64,000 nt of DNA, from contig CAYXSX010000001.1 in assembly GCA_964467925.1 (NCBI GenBank), positions 372,001-436,000 of the forward strand, read 5' to 3'. The notes beneath the pieces were generated by a model. That model ran no database searches, was not told the DNA's origin, and worked only from the letters and a program-made list of their open reading frames with translations. Shown here one piece after another: positions 16,734-26,303 of this stretch (the stretch's first letter is position 1; every line of letters starts with the position of its first letter). Source of the stretch: CAYXSX01 sp964467925. GTDB lineage: Bacteria > Pseudomonadota > Alphaproteobacteria > Micavibrionales > Micavibrionaceae. A program made the translations under genes and the position numbers.

Positions 16734-17699
16734 GTGAGCCCAGACATAGAAAATGCCGCGCAAACGCTGTCCGCCGTAAAAACCGAAATCGCCAAGGTCA
16801 TTTACGGGCAGCAAACCGTGATCGACCAAACACTGACCACGCTGATTTCCGGCGGGCATGTGCTGCTGATCGGTGTGCCGGGGCTTGCCAAAACCTTGCT
16901 GGTGGAAACCATTGCCAAAGTCATGGGGCTGGATTCGGGACGCATTCAATGTACGCCCGATCTGATGCCCGCCGATATTCTTGGTTCGGAAGTGCTGGAG
17001 GAAGACGCCGGCGGCAAGCGCAGTTTCCGCTTTATCAAGGGCCCCGTATTTACACAGCTTTTGATGGCGGATGAAATCAACCGGGCCTCTCCGCGCACGC
17101 AATCGGCTTTGCTGCAGGCCATGCAGGAGCGCGAGGTCAGCATCGCGGGCCAACCGCATAAACTGCCCGCGCCGTTCCATGTGCTGGCGACGCAAAACCC
17201 GATCGAACAGGAAGGCACCTATCCCCTGCCCGAGGCGCAGCTCGACCGTTTCCTGATGCAGATCGACGTGGAGTACCCGTGCGAACAGGCCGAGCGCGCG
17301 ATGCTGATCGCCACCACCGGAAACCACAAAGCGCAGATCAAGGCGCAGACGGACGGCGAAGGACTGATTAAAATTCAGAACCTCGTGCGCGATTTACCCA
17401 TCGGCGAAAGCGTGGTGGATGCGATTTTAAAACTCGTGCGCCGCGCAAGACCGTCGGAAGAAGCGCCGCAGATCGTGAACGATTTTGTCGAATGGGCGCC
17501 GGGGCCGAGAGCGGCACAAGCGTTGATGCTCGGCGTGCGGGCCAAGGCGCTGCTCGAGGGGCGGAGCAATCCGTCGGTTGATGATGTGATCGATCTGGCC
17601 GCGCCGGTGTTGAAACACCGGATGGCGCTGAATTTCAAGGCAAGCGGTGAAGGCGTGAAACTCGCCGATATTCTCAAACAACTTACTGACAACCTGTAA
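16734..17699 (+). CDS. MoxR-family AAA+ ATPase
   Basis: This 321-residue AAA+ ATPase is of the MoxR type, which act as chaperone-like factors for proteins with von Willebrand A or metal-binding domains. The Walker A motif is GVPGLAKT and the Walker B is LLMADEINR, followed by the sensor region VLATQNPIEQEGTYPLPEAQ. It begins with GTG, supported by AAGGAGAA 8 bases upstream. It is the first of four closely packed genes (DUF58, BatA/DUF4159, membrane protein), the standard partner set for this subfamily. Confidence 0.93.
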   Translation: MSPDIENAAQTLSAVKTEIAKVIYGQQTVIDQTLTTLISGGHVLLIGVPGLAKTLLVETIAKVMGLDSGRIQCTPDLMPADILGSEVLEEDAGGKRSFRFIKGPVFTQLLMADEINRASPRTQSALLQAMQEREVSIAGQPHKLPAPFHVLATQNPIEQEGTYPLPEAQLDRFLMQIDVEYPCEQAERAMLIATTGNHKAQIKAQTDGEGLIKIQNLVRDLPIGESVVDAILKLVRRARPSEEAPQIVNDFVEWAPGPRAAQALMLGVRAKALLEGRSNPSVDDVIDLAAPVLKHRMALNFKASGEGVKLADILKQLTDNL

Positions 17700-17702
17700 A
17701 CC

Positions 17703-18620
17703 ATGTTCGCGCTGCCCGCCATTCGTGACGCCCTTACCTTACGCCGCCGCGCGGAAGAGGCAACGATGAGCGCGCCCGCGCTGTTGATCAAAGCCGAGCG
17801 CGCGGCGGAACATATCATGAGCGGCGAACACGCCCAGCGCAAAACCGGCATGGGCGAAAAATTCTGGCAGTTCCGCGAGTATCATGAAAGCGACAGGCCG
17901 CAGGATGTCGACTGGCGGCAATCGGCCAAGGGCGATGGCGTGTTCATCAGACAAAGGGAGCGGCAGAACGCGCAAAGCGCCTATATATGGTGCGACCGGA
18001 ATGCGGGCATGGATTACCGCTCCCCTTCCGCGCTTTATTCCAAAGCCGATGCAGCAAGCATTATCACCATGGCGCTTTCGATTTTACTGACCCGCGCGGG
18101 CGATCAGGTCGCGCTGGCGGGAAAAACCAAAGCGGGGCGCACGCAAAAAACGCTGGAGCGTATCGCCGCGCATTTATGCGAGGATAATACCGCGCATCAG
18201 GCGCAGGCGGGAGAGAACCAGAGCAATGCAGGGATGCCACATGAGCCGCTTCCGGCCAGAGCGCTTGCATTTATCATCGGTGATTTCTGGCAGCCGTTGG
18301 AAAACACAAAAACGGCGCTGGATCATTTCCTGAGCCGCCACAACACGGGCGCGTTCATTCATGTGATCGATCCGGCGGAAACCGCCCTGCCCTTTTCCGG
18401 GCGCGGCATTTTTGAACCCGTGCGGGGCGAGCGTGTAAAGGAAGAGGTTGAACATATCGATTCCATCCGCCCCGCCTATCAACAGCGTATCGCCAATCAT
18501 TGCGCAGGGCTGCAGGATTTGTGCAAAAAACACGGTCTGATTTATCTGGCGCATCATACGAACATGCCGGTTGAACAAACGCTGCGCACACTTTGGCAAA
18601 GCATCGAGGGCGAGAGATGA
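17703..18620 (+). CDS. DUF58 domain protein
   Basis: This 305-residue protein carries the DUF58 pattern: RKTGMGEKFWQFREYHESDRPQDVDW, then SAYIWCDRNAGMDYRS, which is the start of a degenerate von Willebrand A-type domain. DUF58 proteins are encoded next to MoxR ATPases and are thought to be their substrates or partners. No signal peptide or membrane anchor is present. It starts 4 bases after moxR and its stop overlaps the next start in ATGA. Confidence 0.85.
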   Translation: MFALPAIRDALTLRRRAEEATMSAPALLIKAERAAEHIMSGEHAQRKTGMGEKFWQFREYHESDRPQDVDWRQSAKGDGVFIRQRERQNAQSAYIWCDRNAGMDYRSPSALYSKADAASIITMALSILLTRAGDQVALAGKTKAGRTQKTLERIAAHLCEDNTAHQAQAGENQSNAGMPHEPLPARALAFIIGDFWQPLENTKTALDHFLSRHNTGAFIHVIDPAETALPFSGRGIFEPVRGERVKEEVEHIDSIRPAYQQRIANHCAGLQDLCKKHGLIYLAHHTNMPVEQTLRTLWQSIEGER

Positions 18621-21328
18621 TCGGCGCCTTAAGCAATATCATCTTTTTAAATCCTTGGGTGCTGGCGGGCGCGGCGGCCCTGCCCGTTATATGGCTGCTG
18701 CTGCGTGTCATGCCTCCGGCGGCGCAGCGCATCATCCTGCCCACCGTGCGGTTTTTGAATGGCCTAGTGCCGGAGCGCAAAACGCCCTCGCGCACGCCAT
18801 GGTGGATTTTGCTTTTGCGCGTTATAATCGCCGCGCTTGTCCTTCTCGCCCTCGCCCATCCGGTTTACAATCCGGCACAAGGTTTAAGCGGCAGTGGCGC
18901 GGTGCGGATCGTGATCGACAACGACTGGCCGTCCGCGCATAACCGCAAGCAGCAAATGGAACGGGCATCGGAAATTGCGGCACAAGCCGGGCGCGAGGAG
19001 CGCGAGATTTATATCCTCACCACCGCGCCGCTGCGGGATAAGGAAACGCCGCTGGCGGAAGGGGCGATGGAATCCGGCGCAGCACTCTCGCTTATCGGCG
19101 GGCTGGAAACCCTGCCCTGGGCGGCTGATTACCGCGCGGCGGCGAAGCTGGCGGAAGAGCAGAACGCGGCGCATAAAAAAGAGATCACGAGCTTCTGGCT
19201 CGGTCACGGCGTGGACGCCTCGCGCGGCGGAATGGAAACGCTGATCCGGACGCTGGCCGAAGCGGGCGAGGTTCATTATATCGAACCCACAGGCGAAAAC
19301 CTGCCCCTCACCCTGCACCCCTCGGAAGGAACGGAAAACGGGCCGGGCGTAAAAATTATCGCGCCATCATCCCTGCTCCGCGATTTCCCCGTAACCGCGC
19401 GGGCGATCGATATGAAGGGTAAGATTCTGGATCAGCAAACAATTACGCCAGGTGAAAACACGGGCGGCGCTTTGCCTGAAATTATATTCAACATTCCCGC
19501 CCCGCTTCGGTCGTCCATTTCACAATACGCGCTTCAGGGGCAATACGGTGCGGGCGGCATTTATTATCTGGACGCGCGGTTCCAGAAAAAAAATGTCGGC
19601 CTTGCCGTGCCGGAGGACGAAACCACCAACGCACCTTTCCTCAAGGACGGATATTATCTGCGCCGCGCACTGGAGCCTTACGCGCATTTATCCTATGGCG
19701 ATATTGAAACCCTGATCGATCAGGATATCGGCGTGCTGATTTTGCCCGATGCACCCGCTCTGCCCGCCGGAGTTTTGAACAGGCTGGAAGAATGGGTGGA
19801 TGATGGCGGATTGCTTCTGCGCTTTGCCGGACCGAAAATGGCGGAAGGTTCCGCGCCTGCCCTCGTGCCCGTTCCCTTGCGGTCGGGCGAGCGCACATTG
19901 GAGGGAACTTTGACATGGGAAAAGCCGCTCGGTCTTGCCCCATTCCCCGAAATCAGTCCGCTTTACGGCCTGCCCGTCCCCAATGACGTAACGGTGCGCC
20001 AGCAGGTTCTGGCCGATCCCTCCGGCGATCTGAGCGAAAAAACATGGGCCAATTTAAGCGACGGCACCCCGCTGATCACCGCCGCGCCCAAGGGAAGCGG
20101 CATGGTGGTTCTGGTGCACACTACCGCCTCGCCCGCATGGTCGGATCTGGCGTTAAGCGGGCTGTATGTCGAGATGCTCCGGCGCATCGTGGCCCTTGCG
20201 GGTAAAACTCAAAATGCGGCGGCGCGCGAATTTAAAACTCTCGCCCCGGTCTGGGTGCTGGATGGGAACGGCAAGCGCACACCACCATCTGACAGCGCCC
20301 TGCCGCTATCCGTTGACATACCGGATAAGGAATTGCCGAGCTCGCTTTACCCGCCGGGTTTGTACGGGCGCGAGGGGCTGCAAAAGACAATCAATATCGG
20401 CGAGCACGCCGGAAGCCTCGAGCCCCCCTCTCTTCCCGGCCCAGTAAAACGGCACTATTACACGGCCAGTTACGAGTTTGATCTTTTGCCCTATGTGCTG
20501 GCGGCGGCGTTTATCCTGCTGCTGCTTGATACGATTATCATTATTATGCTGGGCGGCGGTAAACAATTCCTGCGTTTTGCGGGCGTGCTTCTTTTGGTTG
20601 GCGGCGCGGCGTTTCCAGCGCAGGCACAGGAAGACACATATAAATACGCCGACGGGCTATACCTTGCCTATATCAAAAGCGGCGATCCGGCGCTTGATGC
20701 CTTGAGCCGCGCCGGACTTGAAAACCTTGCCGAAGTTTTGAAACAGCGCACTTCCGCCGAATCCCAAGGCGTGGCAGCGATCGATCCGGAAACGGACGAG
20801 ATGGCGTTTTTCCCGCTGACTTACTGGCCGCTTTCCGCCTCTACCAAAGATTTTTCCGAAGCCGCGCTGTTGCGTGTTCAGCATTATCTCGATCATGGCG
20901 GGACGATATTATTCGATACGCGCGATGCGGGCGCGGGCATGCAAAGCTACAGCAATTCGCCGCAGGCGCAAAAGCTGCGCGAGATTACCGCCACGCTCAA
21001 CATCCCGCCGCTGATGCGCATCGACAAGGATCATGTTCTGGGCCGCTCCTTTTACCTGCTCGATCAGTTCCCGGGAATGTATAGCGGCGCGCCGGTCTGG
21101 GTGGAAAAAAACAGCGCGGCGGGGCGCGACGGCGTTTCCTCCGTGATCATCGGATCGAATGACTGGGCGGGCGCGTGGGCGAGCGGGCACGGCGCCCCGG
21201 GCGCCAGCCCCAAGCAGCACGAGCTTGCCATGCGCTTTGGCGTCAACGTGGTCATGTACGCCCTGACCGGAAATTACAAAGCCGATCAGGTTCACGTTCC
21301 CTATATCCTGGAGCGGCTGGGGCAATGA
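18617..21328 (+). CDS. Membrane protein with BatA N-terminal segment and DUF4159 domain
   Basis: This is a 903-residue membrane protein. The first 90 residues (IFLNPWVLAGAAALPVIWLLLRVMPP ... WILLLRVIIAALVLLALAHPVYNP) match the BatA/TIGR02226 N-terminal module with two membrane helices. A large external part follows, then a helix around residues 620-645 (LAAAFILLLLDTIIIIML) and a signal-like VLLLVGGAAFPAQAQ. The last 230 residues are a DUF4159 domain (FPLTYWPLS, LDHGGTILFDTR). The real ATG at 18617 overlaps the DUF58 stop; an in-frame ATG at 18593 lies inside DUF58. The role is unknown beyond the MoxR partnership, probably envelope-related. Confidence 0.85.
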   Translation: MIGALSNIIFLNPWVLAGAAALPVIWLLLRVMPPAAQRIILPTVRFLNGLVPERKTPSRTPWWILLLRVIIAALVLLALAHPVYNPAQGLSGSGAVRIVIDNDWPSAHNRKQQMERASEIAAQAGREEREIYILTTAPLRDKETPLAEGAMESGAALSLIGGLETLPWAADYRAAAKLAEEQNAAHKKEITSFWLGHGVDASRGGMETLIRTLAEAGEVHYIEPTGENLPLTLHPSEGTENGPGVKIIAPSSLLRDFPVTARAIDMKGKILDQQTITPGENTGGALPEIIFNIPAPLRSSISQYALQGQYGAGGIYYLDARFQKKNVGLAVPEDETTNAPFLKDGYYLRRALEPYAHLSYGDIETLIDQDIGVLILPDAPALPAGVLNRLEEWVDDGGLLLRFAGPKMAEGSAPALVPVPLRSGERTLEGTLTWEKPLGLAPFPEISPLYGLPVPNDVTVRQQVLADPSGDLSEKTWANLSDGTPLITAAPKGSGMVVLVHTTASPAWSDLALSGLYVEMLRRIVALAGKTQNAAAREFKTLAPVWVLDGNGKRTPPSDSALPLSVDIPDKELPSSLYPPGLYGREGLQKTINIGEHAGSLEPPSLPGPVKRHYYTASYEFDLLPYVLAAAFILLLLDTIIIIMLGGGKQFLRFAGVLLLVGGAAFPAQAQEDTYKYADGLYLAYIKSGDPALDALSRAGLENLAEVLKQRTSAESQGVAAIDPETDEMAFFPLTYWPLSASTKDFSEAALLRVQHYLDHGGTILFDTRDAGAGMQSYSNSPQAQKLREITATLNIPPLMRIDKDHVLGRSFYLLDQFPGMYSGAPVWVEKNSAAGRDGVSSVIIGSNDWAGAWASGHGAPGASPKQHELAMRFGVNVVMYALTGNYKADQVHVPYILERLGQ

Positions 21329-23412
21329 CGATGCAAAATTCCTTCTCCGCCCTTAGCCTGAATTTCGATCCTTTGCTGCCGCTGACATGGCTTGCGGTGA
21401 TGGGCGGGCTTGCCGTTATCCTGCTGCTGCTTTGCGGACTGGCGCAGCGGCGCATTCCCTTCTGGCGCGCTCTTGCGCTGGCCGGATTCATGTTCGCGCT
21501 GTGCAATCCCGCACTTCTGGAGGAACGGCGCGAGAGCGTCAAGGACGTCGCGGTGGTGCTCGCCGATCAAAGTCAGTCACAGGCCGCGCCGAAACGCCGT
21601 GAACAAACCGCAGCAGCCGTAGAGTATTTGAAAGCGCAGCTTGGCGCGAGCGAAAATCTGGAGCTGCGCGTCATCGAAGCGCCTCCCGAAGGTGAACTTC
21701 ACGTGGAAACCGATCTTTTCGCCGCGCTTGATAACGCCTTTGCCGATGTGCCGCAAAACCGCCGCGCTGGGGCCGTTCTTGTAACCGACGGCGAAGTGCA
21801 CGATGTGCCAGAGGTAAAAGACGGCGCGGATAATTACGGCCCCGTTCATGCCATGATCACCGGATCGAAACATGAGCGCGACCGGCGCATCGTTCTAACG
21901 CAAAGTCCGGCCTATGGGATTGTCAGGCAGAATGTCACGCTGAAATATATCATCGAAGACGCGGATGCGGGCGAAGGGGAAATCGCCGCCGTGCGGTTCC
22001 GCCGCGACGACGGAAAAACCGATGTCGTGTTCGGCCCGCTCAATGTCGAACAAAGCACAGAGCTTCCGGTCAATCACGGCGCGCAGAATATTTTCACCAT
22101 GGAAATCGAGGCCGTTCCGGATGAAATTACGCTGGCCAATAACCGCGCTGCCTTGATCGTGAACGGGGTGCGCGACCGTTTGCGCGTGCTCTTAGTTTCC
22201 GGCCAACCGCATGCGGGCGGGCGTACATGGCGCGATCTTTTAACCTCCGACCCCGGTGTCGATCTTGTGCATTTCACGATTTTGCGCGAGCCGGAAAAGC
22301 TGGATGCCACGCCGCAGAACGAACTTTCCCTCATCGCCTTTCCGTTTCAGGAACTTTTCGAGGTCAAGCTGTACGATTTCGATCTGATCGTTTTCGACCG
22401 TTACAGCCTGAACCGGATTTTACCGCTGCATTACTTCCAGAATATCGCGCGTTACGTCGAGGAAGGCGGCGCGCTGCTCGAGGCGAGCGGTCCGGGCTTT
22501 GCAGGAGAAAGCTCGGTTTACTATACTGCGCTGATGAACGTTCTGCCCGCCAGCCCGACGGGCGAAGTTATTCGTACGAGTTTCAAACCAACCCTTAGCA
22601 ATGAGGGGAAAATCCATCCGGTCACGCAAGTGCTGGACGGCGATCAGGTATGGGGGCCTTGGCTGCGTCAGGTCGGGCTTTCGCCAGAGCGCGGCCAGAT
22701 TTTGATGAGCGGGTCACAGAGCAATCCTCTTCTAATTTTAGACCGCGTCAAACAGGGGCGCGTGGCGCAAATCGCCAGCGACCATATCTGGCTCTGGGCG
22801 CGGGGCTATGAGGGCGGCGGGCCGTATACCGAGCTTCTGCGCCGCACCGTTCACTGGCTGATGAAGGAGCCGGAGCTGGAGGAAAACGCGCTGGAGATCG
22901 ACGTGCAAGGATCGCAAATCCGCATCCGCCAACGTGATGAAAAATCGCAAGAGGGGCAGCGCAAAGTGATCATGACAACACCGCGCGGGGAAAGTGAAAC
23001 TATTGAACTATCGCCCGCCGGAGAGCAATGGCACAGCGCGGAAATCAGCGTCAGCGATACCGGAGTTTACGGGTTCGAAAACGAGGCCGGGCAGAAACGT
23101 TTCGCCGTGGTGGGCAGCCTGAACCCGCCGGAGCTGCGCGATATCAAGGCGAGGGAAGATATCCTGAAGCCCTTCATACAGGAAAGCGGCGGCGGCATTT
23201 TCTGGGCGGAGGATACGCCGCAGCCCGCACTGCGCCATATGACAGCAAGCCGTGAAAACTTCGCCGGACGCGGGTGGATTGGGCTTCGCGAAAACAACGC
23301 CTATAACGTGACGGGGGTTAGCAAAACTCCGCTTCTGCCCGCTTGGGCCTATGCCGCGATTTTGATCGGTCTTTGCATGCTGGCATGGTGGCGCGAGGGC
23401 CGAGCGCGTTAA
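21325..23412 (+). CDS. Membrane protein, glutamine amidotransferase-like/VWA-like
   Basis: This 695-residue protein begins at an ATG at 21325 that overlaps the previous stop (ATGA). It starts with two membrane helices (LPLTWLAVMGGLAVILLLLCG and WRALALAGFMFALCNPALL), then a VVLADQSQSQ segment resembling a degenerate von Willebrand A metal site. Its middle (RLRVLLVSGQPHAGGRTWRDLL ... LIVFDRYS) resembles class I glutamine amidotransferase-like folds found in such proteins. A C-terminal helix ends in WWREGRAR. It is the last gene of the MoxR operon, and only 3 bases separate it from the convergent regulator gene. Confidence 0.8.
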   Translation: MTMQNSFSALSLNFDPLLPLTWLAVMGGLAVILLLLCGLAQRRIPFWRALALAGFMFALCNPALLEERRESVKDVAVVLADQSQSQAAPKRREQTAAAVEYLKAQLGASENLELRVIEAPPEGELHVETDLFAALDNAFADVPQNRRAGAVLVTDGEVHDVPEVKDGADNYGPVHAMITGSKHERDRRIVLTQSPAYGIVRQNVTLKYIIEDADAGEGEIAAVRFRRDDGKTDVVFGPLNVEQSTELPVNHGAQNIFTMEIEAVPDEITLANNRAALIVNGVRDRLRVLLVSGQPHAGGRTWRDLLTSDPGVDLVHFTILREPEKLDATPQNELSLIAFPFQELFEVKLYDFDLIVFDRYSLNRILPLHYFQNIARYVEEGGALLEASGPGFAGESSVYYTALMNVLPASPTGEVIRTSFKPTLSNEGKIHPVTQVLDGDQVWGPWLRQVGLSPERGQILMSGSQSNPLLILDRVKQGRVAQIASDHIWLWARGYEGGGPYTELLRRTVHWLMKEPELEENALEIDVQGSQIRIRQRDEKSQEGQRKVIMTTPRGESETIELSPAGEQWHSAEISVSDTGVYGFENEAGQKRFAVVGSLNPPELRDIKAREDILKPFIQESGGGIFWAEDTPQPALRHMTASRENFAGRGWIGLRENNAYNVTGVSKTPLLPAWAYAAILIGLCMLAWWREGRAR

Positions 23413-23415
23413 ACT

Positions 23416-24120
23416 TTACGAGGAATGAACAAGACCGAGTTCGCGGGCTCTTAGAGCGGCTTGCGTCCGGTTCTTGGCGTCAAGCTTTCGACATATTCCG
23501 CGAACATGGAGTTTTACCGTGACCACCTGCAAATCAACTTCCCGGGCGATTTCCTTGTTCGAAGCGCCATAGGCAAGATGAGATAGCACTTCGGTTTCGC
23601 GCGGCGTAAGATTGACGTGGCGCGCGGAAATTGTGCCCTCCCCTTTCGCCTCTCCATCGCCTCGACCCGAACCGGAAGGAGCGGAAACCTGTTTCCAGTC
23701 GTCGTAATAGGAGGACATCAGGCTGCCACTTTTTGCATCTAAAGGCATGAAGCGTTCCCCGGTTAAAACCTGCTGGATAGCCCTGATCAGCGCCTTGCCC
23801 GAAAGCGTTTTGGGGAAATATCCTGCCGCACCCAAGGCCATGGCGGCGCGCACGTCTTCCGGCTCGGCCACGCCCGACATCAGGGCAACGGGAATAGCCG
23901 GAAATTGCTCGCGTACGGTTTTAAAACCTTCCATGCCGTTCATACCGGGCATGCGAAGATCAAGTACGATCAAATCCTGATCAGGGGAAGATTTTATGAT
24001 GTCGAAAGCTTCGTAGAAATCTTTGGCAAGGCTGACTTCTGCGCCCGTTTCCGCACGTTCGATATACTGCACCAATGCATCGCGGAATAGCGTATGGTCG
24101 TCGGCTATTAATAGTCTCAT
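23416..24120 (-). CDS. NarL/FixJ-family (LuxR-type) response regulator
   Basis: This 234-residue two-domain regulator has a receiver with acidic pair D7/D8 and phosphoacceptor D54 (LIVLDLRMPGMNG), a conserved SGV and PKT lysine position. A LuxR-type helix-turn-helix at the C-terminus (LTPRETEVLSHLAYGASNKEIAREVDL) follows a Ser/Gly-rich linker. No partner kinase gene is adjacent. It converges on the MoxR operon. Target genes cannot be inferred. Confidence 0.9.
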   Translation of the reverse strand: MRLLIADDHTLFRDALVQYIERAETGAEVSLAKDFYEAFDIIKSSPDQDLIVLDLRMPGMNGMEGFKTVREQFPAIPVALMSGVAEPEDVRAAMALGAAGYFPKTLSGKALIRAIQQVLTGERFMPLDAKSGSLMSSYYDDWKQVSAPSGSGRGDGEAKGEGTISARHVNLTPRETEVLSHLAYGASNKEIAREVDLQVVTVKLHVRGICRKLDAKNRTQAALRARELGLVHSS

Positions 24121-24281
24121 GGTAAAGAGCTGCCCCGTGTTTTTATTTTTATATTTAACTCAAAACCCAAGAAATCCGTTCAATCCGTATTTTATCATGC
24201 GGATGCAAAGAAGAAGTTAAAATACGCGAACTCCTTCATTCGTATTCAACGCATAATTGCAAACCATTGTTTTAAAATGAT

Positions 24282-26258
24282 TTATCTTTCCTTCAGACGG
24301 AGGCGGTAAATATAAACCCCTTCCATAACGCGCTGAACGTAGTTACGCGTTTCATAAATGGGGATAAGCTCGATCCAGTCGATCATCTCCACTTCGCTGC
24401 GGCGCGGATCGCCGTACGTTTTTAGCCATTTATCGACCCGGTTGGGCCCGGCGTTATAAGCGGCAATCGCCAGCGGGTAAGAACCCTTGTAGCGGTTGAG
24501 CATTTGCGCCATATAGGTAGCCCCGATCTGGATGTTATGGCTGGGGCGTGAGGTCAGCCAGCTTGTTTCGTGGCGCAAACCCGTTTGCCGCGCCACCGCT
24601 TGCGCCGTTGCGGGCATGACCTGCATTAGGCCCAAGGCTCCCGCCGGACTTCTGGCCTCGAAATCGAACATGCTTTCCTGCCGGATCAGCGCATGAACAA
24701 GGGCAGGCTCCACCTTCACACCCCGAAGCTGATCTGTAATCACGGGATAGGACTGGGCGGTAAGAAACATGCCCTTTTCCGTCGCCTTTTTGGCGATACG
24801 AATAGCATCGTGATACTGCTCCAGTTGAGCGGCCAGTTCGGCGGCAAAGCGGAAGGCGTGCGGCGTTTCATTGGCATCGGTAAAGGCCTGAATAAACTGC
24901 GTTGTTTCCTGACGTAAACCTGCCTCATGGAACAGGCGGGCGGCTTGTACCAACTCGGCCTCGTTAAATGTTCTAAGTTCGGCAGGACCGATCGTGGGCG
25001 GCGCGATACGCGGCAACTGCCCTTTTAGTTTTAATTCCTGCGCCGCAAGCTGGCCGTAATAGACTGTCTGGTGCTGGGCCGCCTTGTTATACCAATGCTG
25101 GGACAATTCTTCCTGCCCCAGTTCCTCGGCAGCCCTGCCCGCCCAGTATGCCGCGCGGGATTTGCTAATCGGCATTTCCATCTTGGTATACATTTCCTGA
25201 AAATGCTGGAACGCCGTGGCGGGACGTTTCTGAAAACGCAGAGCGAGGAACCCGGTCAGCCATTCAGCCTGTGCGTATGAGAGGCCCGAAGTTTGCCCGT
25301 GTTTCGAGGCGAGCAAATAAGCGCTATCGTAACGTCCCTGCTCCAAAAGGCGGCGAATGATGATATGGCGTTCCCGCCACCAATCGTCAGGGTTGCGCAC
25401 CTCTCGCATCGGCGGCATATCGTGCAGAATTTCCATCGCCGCAAAATCGAGGTCGTGACGCCGGCGCCAACTTAGACGCTCGAAAAGTAGGCCGGGATCT
25501 TTTTGCAGATATTGCGGCACGCGGTTTATCAGTGCGTTCACATTGCCCGTTTCTTCGGCCAGGGCGATGCGGGCCTCCACCAAGGCCTGATAATCCGCTC
25601 CTAAAACCCCTGCCACGGCGCGCGCGTTGGTGTATTGCTTGGCGAAAAGCAGCGTATCGAGACGGCGGATATGCGCCTGTTTATCAAGGTATTTGCTGTA
25701 TTTCAGGTAAATATATTTCTGGTCTTCGCGGCTGAGCGGCGTATCGGCCCACCAATTCGCCAGCAGTTCCTTCGCCTTGCCGCCCTGCCCACGCTCGATC
25801 AGCGTGCCCACATAAATATCAAAACCGTGTGCGGTCAGGGGCGGATAATCCTGAAACCACACAAGAACATCGCGACCGTTATCATCGGCGATAGAAAGCG
25901 CCTTTTCCGCCTTGAGGCGCATAGTGCGGATACCCGGCCAGTCCGGGTTTTTGCGGATGAAATGGGCCAGCTTGGCAAAACTTACATCTTCAGGCCCGCT
26001 TGTATATTGCAGCCAGTAATAAAGCTTCGCCGCCAGCGGGTCTTTAGTCTCGGCGATAATCCGGCGACCGCCCTCCCAGTTTCCTTTTGCTATTTCTTTC
26101 AGGGCCTTAACGGCTTCTTCCTGTGTACGGGCCGATTGCACACCGCCAAGCGGCGTTTCAATCGCCTGTACCGGCATGGCCTTTAACGAGACGAGAGAAA
26201 GGAAGAGCAAAACAAGCACAAAGGCCGAAAAGATGCAGAGTTTCTTGCATCTTTGCAG
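24282..26258 (-). CDS. Soluble lytic murein transglycosylase (Slt-type), start unresolved
   Basis: The product is an exported peptidoglycan lytic transglycosylase. The C-terminal SLT domain has LIRQESMFDFEARSPAGALGLMQVMPATAQ, with the catalytic Glu, and an AIAAYNAGPNRVDKWL motif. The preceding region is an all-helical superhelix, as in Slt70. The N-terminus has a signal-like stretch (CIFSAFVLVLLFLSLVSLKAMPVQA). No ATG, GTG or TTG lies between that stretch and the antisense overlap with dapA. The end given is a CTG at 26258. A GTG at 26219 would give a signal with no basic residues. An ATG one frame off (near 26252) would start MQ and join the signal if one base were removed, so an indel is possible. 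Confidence 0.85.
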   Translation of the reverse strand: MQRCKKLCIFSAFVLVLLFLSLVSLKAMPVQAIETPLGGVQSARTQEEAVKALKEIAKGNWEGGRRIIAETKDPLAAKLYYWLQYTSGPEDVSFAKLAHFIRKNPDWPGIRTMRLKAEKALSIADDNGRDVLVWFQDYPPLTAHGFDIYVGTLIERGQGGKAKELLANWWADTPLSREDQKYIYLKYSKYLDKQAHIRRLDTLLFAKQYTNARAVAGVLGADYQALVEARIALAEETGNVNALINRVPQYLQKDPGLLFERLSWRRRHDLDFAAMEILHDMPPMREVRNPDDWWRERHIIIRRLLEQGRYDSAYLLASKHGQTSGLSYAQAEWLTGFLALRFQKRPATAFQHFQEMYTKMEMPISKSRAAYWAGRAAEELGQEELSQHWYNKAAQHQTVYYGQLAAQELKLKGQLPRIAPPTIGPAELRTFNEAELVQAARLFHEAGLRQETTQFIQAFTDANETPHAFRFAAELAAQLEQYHDAIRIAKKATEKGMFLTAQSYPVITDQLRGVKVEPALVHALIRQESMFDFEARSPAGALGLMQVMPATAQAVARQTGLRHETSWLTSRPSHNIQIGATYMAQMLNRYKGSYPLAIAAYNAGPNRVDKWLKTYGDPRRSEVEMIDWIELIPIYETRNYVQRVMEGVYIYRLRLKER

Positions 26259-26303
26259 ATAGATAGGTAGATTATCCCCTGTAATTTCAAAGGAATGAAC
26301 ACC

